Assembly: GCA_003641545.1 (NCBI GenBank)
Contig: QNAU01000045.1
Span: 1-8,767, forward strand
DNA: 8,767 bases
Reading direction: 5' to 3'
Source: Thermotoga sp.
GTDB taxonomy: Bacteria; Thermotogota; Thermotogae; B21-G9
Part shown: positions 6,680 to 8,767 of the stretch, piece after piece
How the letters are laid out: every line of letters begins with the position of its first letter
Numbering within the stretch: the stretch's first letter is position 1
Translations under genes and position numbers: made by a program
Notes under the pieces: generated by a model
What the model saw: only the letters and a program-made list of their open reading frames with translations
Told to the model about the DNA's origin: nothing
Database searches by the model: none

Positions 6680-6707
6680 AAATCACCCCCGTCCGTGGGG
6701 GTGATTT
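6680..6707. terminator. Bidirectional intrinsic terminator between convergent rnfB and fliD
   Basis: An 11-bp perfect inverted repeat (6680-6690 with 6697-6707) including five consecutive G-C pairs closes a 6-nt loop. On the + strand the stem begins 14 nt after the rnfB stop and is followed by only a short T run, partly inside the stem. On the - strand the hairpin is followed by a T-rich tail (complement of 6671-6677, seven Ts), so it is a better canonical terminator for fliD. A G-T wobble and one A-T pair can extend the stem to 6678-6709, which takes in the whole fliD stop codon. Confidence 0.85.
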
Positions 6708-8515
6708 TACCCAGTTTGGGTGGTGTTACCCGTTTGACCGAAGGTTTGACTCAGCCAACCGCTCTGTATCTGTATCCTGGATAAGAAGTTCTCCAAAATT
6801 GCAAACTGTCTCCACAGCATCAATTCCCTTTCTTGAAGTCTCGTTGCCTCTTCAACGATCATTTCCGACAGAAAGCTCATCTCTCTCGATATGGATCCGT
6901 TCACACCGGCGATCGAATCTATCAAGCCTCCGAATTTGGTATACTCTCTCAGTTTGGAATACAGTTGAACCGCTATTCCTTCGGATTCATCCTCATCCAG
7001 CGTGAACAGTTTCACAACATCATCAAAGTTATCTTCAAGAGCGGATCTGAGTTCATCCTCATCCAGTTCTATCTTTCCCTTCATCATGTTTTCGTATCCG
7101 GATCCGATCGAACCCGTGGTTATGCCTATCTCTGGCAAACTTCTGTATTCATCAAGTCCCTGAACGGTGGTGTATATGATGGATCTTATCTCGTCGAATA
7201 TTCTTCTCAACGTTGGATCGTTTCTAAGGATTCCCTGTTTTTTCTCATCCTCCGTCATTTCATCCCAATCCTTATCCTCAACCGGTTCCTCGTTCAGCTT
7301 GTTGTACAGATACTCGGTTATCTCGTTGAATTTCTCCACGAAATCTCCGATCACATCGATTACCGAATCTATGTCCCTCGACACGCTGACTTCGACATCG
7401 GTGGGTGTGGTGGATTTAACCGTTATGTTGAGACCATCCATCTCGATCGTGTTCGAATTGCTGTAATAATCCGTCCAGTTCGCTCCATCGAAACTGACCT
7501 GTATGTGCGCAGAATTTCCCGCACTGACAGTTCCACCATCCAAGCCGAGTATTTTGAAAACATTCGTGGAATCGGTGTCTTCGAGAATTATGTCCGTACT
7601 ACCTCCAACCTTCGATCTTATGTAAACCTTGTCCTCGGAGTAGCTGTACCATGCGTACACGTTGGCATCGGAGGAGTTCACTTTCCTTATGAAATCCGAG
7701 AGAGTCTCCGTTCCATCCAGCTCGATCGAAACTCCATTTATCTTTATACTACCAGCGTTGAATGTGTATCCCTTCTTCGATCCAACGGAGCTGATGGATG
7801 AACTTTCCCTCTCCGCTCCAACATGGACGGTGCTCTCGAGTGAATACGTTCCACCGGAATACACGAGTGGCGCATCACTCAAGTTGAAGACCTCGATGAA
7901 ATTGCTTGTTCCATTCAGTATCCTTATCTCTGAGGAACTCGTCAATTCGAGTTTTCCCGTCGTATCGTCGTAAACCGCTGTCACTCCAGCAGATGACGAG
8001 TTTATCTTGTCGACTATGTCCGAGATCGTATCGGTGGATTCGACCTCTATCTCTACCCCGTTTATGTAGAAGGTTCCTTCCACCGGCGTGACCCTCGTGT
8101 TCAGGGAAGAATACTGAGTTGAACTGTCCGGAATTTCTCCGAAGTTCTCGGATGGATTGTAGGTGCTGTAAGTTGCAAGATTCAGAACCCTTACCTTGAA
8201 CGAAGTAGGCTGTTTCAAAGTGGTGACACTAACACTCAAGGCGTCTTCATTCGATACATCGATCTTCATCCTTCTGAAAGTCGATGAAAGTTTGTAGTTG
8301 AAAAGAAAATCCATGAACTCCTCGAGTTTGCTCTTCACTTCCTGGTAAACTTCCTGCTTCAACTCCAAGGTTTCCTGCTTTTTCTGAAGTTCATTCAGCC
8401 TTCTGGTCTCGGATTCCAGTATTGCATCTATTATACTCTCAGTATCCAGTCCACTTACTGCACCCGATACTCTCAGAGGGTTGTATATACTGAACCCATT
8501 CGTGTAATCCTCCAT
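6707..8515 (-). CDS. fliD: Flagellar filament cap protein FliD (hook-associated protein 2)
   Basis: FliD is exported through the flagellar type III apparatus and forms the cap that folds flagellin subunits at the filament tip. I start it at the ATG at 8515, which gives 602 residues. The FliD N-terminal domain has the S-G-L-D-T-E-S-I-I-D block (21-30), then a charged coiled-coil (about 36-70). Two copies of a hook/flagellin IN-type module follow at about 147-221 and 255-328, each with G-x-x-x-I-N-G-V, a S-D-[IF]-[IV]-x-K-[IV]-N segment and a short beta hairpin. The FliD C-terminal domain runs from about 380 to 580, with a final amphipathic helix ending L-E-N-F-L-S-R-I-Q-I-Q-S-G-W-L-S. The protein is Ser/Thr-rich with no cysteine, as common in exported axial proteins. 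A very acidic stretch near 408-425 may be a loop insertion. It follows the flaG-like gene after 36 nt. Confidence 0.93.
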   Translation of the reverse strand: MEDYTNGFSIYNPLRVSGAVSGLDTESIIDAILESETRRLNELQKKQETLELKQEVYQEVKSKLEEFMDFLFNYKLSSTFRRMKIDVSNEDALSVSVTTLKQPTSFKVRVLNLATYSTYNPSENFGEIPDSSTQYSSLNTRVTPVEGTFYINGVEIEVESTDTISDIVDKINSSSAGVTAVYDDTTGKLELTSSSEIRILNGTSNFIEVFNLSDAPLVYSGGTYSLESTVHVGAERESSSISSVGSKKGYTFNAGSIKINGVSIELDGTETLSDFIRKVNSSDANVYAWYSYSEDKVYIRSKVGGSTDIILEDTDSTNVFKILGLDGGTVSAGNSAHIQVSFDGANWTDYYSNSNTIEMDGLNITVKSTTPTDVEVSVSRDIDSVIDVIGDFVEKFNEITEYLYNKLNEEPVEDKDWDEMTEDEKKQGILRNDPTLRRIFDEIRSIIYTTVQGLDEYRSLPEIGITTGSIGSGYENMMKGKIELDEDELRSALEDNFDDVVKLFTLDEDESEGIAVQLYSKLREYTKFGGLIDSIAGVNGSISREMSFLSEMIVEEATRLQERELMLWRQFAILENFLSRIQIQSGWLSQTFGQTGNTTQTG

Positions 8516-8517
8516 GG

Positions 8518-8528
8518 GATCACCTTCT
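8518..8528 (-). promoter_or_regulatory. Shine-Dalgarno that fixes the fliD start
   Basis: On the minus strand AAGAAGGTGAT stands just ahead of the ATG at 8515, with GAAGG 7 nt before it. This is close to a full match to the anti-SD complement. The upstream in-frame TTG at 8533 would place this site inside the coding region and add six residues, so it is rejected as the start. Confidence 0.75.
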
Positions 8529-8551
8529 TTCAACGAGAATGAAGGAAAAGA

Positions 8552-8767
8552 TCAGGCGAGTTCATCGAGAAGTATTCCCATGAACTCAGCGATATTCCTC
8601 GCCAGCTTCACCGCCACTTCTGGTGGTATCTGTCTTATCAACTCACCCGTCTCTTTATCCTTTATCTTTACTATTATCATATCAACGTCCCTGTCCACTA
8701 TGAACTGCGCCTCTCCTCGGAAGATCTCCCTCAACCTCTGAAGTTTTTCATTCAACATATCAACTAT
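8552..8767 (-). CDS. flaG: FlaG-family flagellar protein, 5' end outside the window
   Basis: The C-terminal 71 or so residues match the FlaG family: a strand ending I-V-K-I-K-D-K-E-T-G-E-L-I-R-Q-I-P-P-E followed by a helix with L-A-R-N-I-A-E-F-M-G-I-L-L-D. FlaG proteins are small and flank fliD in many bacteria; mutants in some species have altered filament length, but the molecular role is not settled. An ATG exists at 8758, giving 68 residues, but the frame stays open to the window edge, no ribosome site is seen before that ATG, and FlaG proteins are commonly over 100 residues. I therefore treat the gene as running off the right edge. It ends 36 nt before fliD on the same strand, which indicates a flaG-fliD operon. 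No fliS gene follows fliD within the window. Confidence 0.85.
   Translation of the reverse strand: MVDMLNEKLQRLREIFRGEAQFIVDRDVDMIIVKIKDKETGELIRQIPPEVAVKLARNIAEFMGILLDELA

Noticed and set aside
6666..6706. Possibility that rnfB is frameshifted and continues downstream
   Set aside because: No C-x2-C-x2-C-x3-C motif is encoded in any + frame after 6665; the space is filled by a terminator hairpin and then the convergent fliD.
6833..7801. 322-residue open frame antisense to fliD
   Set aside because: It lies wholly inside fliD, has no ribosome site, and its translation shows no recognisable motif. The open frame follows from codon bias in fliD.
1..8767. tRNA or rRNA genes, CRISPR arrays, insertion sequences, prophage or defence genes
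   Set aside because: I saw no regularly spaced repeats, transposase or integrase motifs, cloverleaf-like segments or terminal inverted repeats; almost all bases are accounted for by conserved housekeeping and flagellar genes.

Overview
The window looks like chromosomal DNA of a thermophilic anaerobe, most plausibly a member of the Thermotogota. The evidence is a six-gene Rnf cluster in the order C-D-G-E-A-B, a short bacterial-type phosphoglucose isomerase, dense purine-rich coding with many AGA/AGG, ATA and GAA/AAG codons, very short intergenic gaps, and flagellar genes next door. The phylum assignment is an inference from gene content and codon style; no rRNA or other marker is present.

Left block (1-6665, all + strand): the 3' end of an M42-family metallopeptidase, apt (adenine phosphoribosyltransferase), pgi (glucose-6-phosphate isomerase), then rnfC, rnfD, rnfG, rnfE, rnfA and rnfB. 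Gaps are 40, 22 and 38 nt up to rnfC. Inside the rnf cluster the genes overlap by 4 and 8 nt or are separated by 1, 6 and 15 nt. No promoter or terminator was recognised inside the block, so it reads as one potential transcript joining purine salvage, the entry step of glycolysis and an ion-pumping ferredoxin:NAD+ oxidoreductase. Rnf oxidises reduced ferredoxin made in fermentation, reduces NAD+ and exports Na+ or H+. RnfC and RnfB carry Fe-S centres, RnfD and RnfG have visible covalent-FMN threonine motifs (T162 and T216), and RnfA and RnfE are paralogous six-helix membrane subunits, each with the pair of conserved cysteines that hold a shared Fe-S cluster.

The most striking point is RnfB. 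It ends after 94 residues, with only the membrane anchor and the single four-cysteine Fe-S domain. The ferredoxin-like part with two [4Fe-4S] clusters that normally follows is absent, and a strong terminator hairpin sits directly after the stop, so this is not a simple frameshift.

Junction (6680-6707): an 11-bp perfect GC-rich hairpin separates the convergent transcription units. Its T-rich side faces the minus-strand transcript, and its stem runs into the fliD stop codon.

Right block (6707-8767, - strand): fliD (flagellar filament cap), preceded by a FlaG-like gene that runs off the right edge. No mobile element, CRISPR array, tRNA or rRNA was seen. Apart from the short RnfB and a few smaller oddities, the region is well explained by known gene families.
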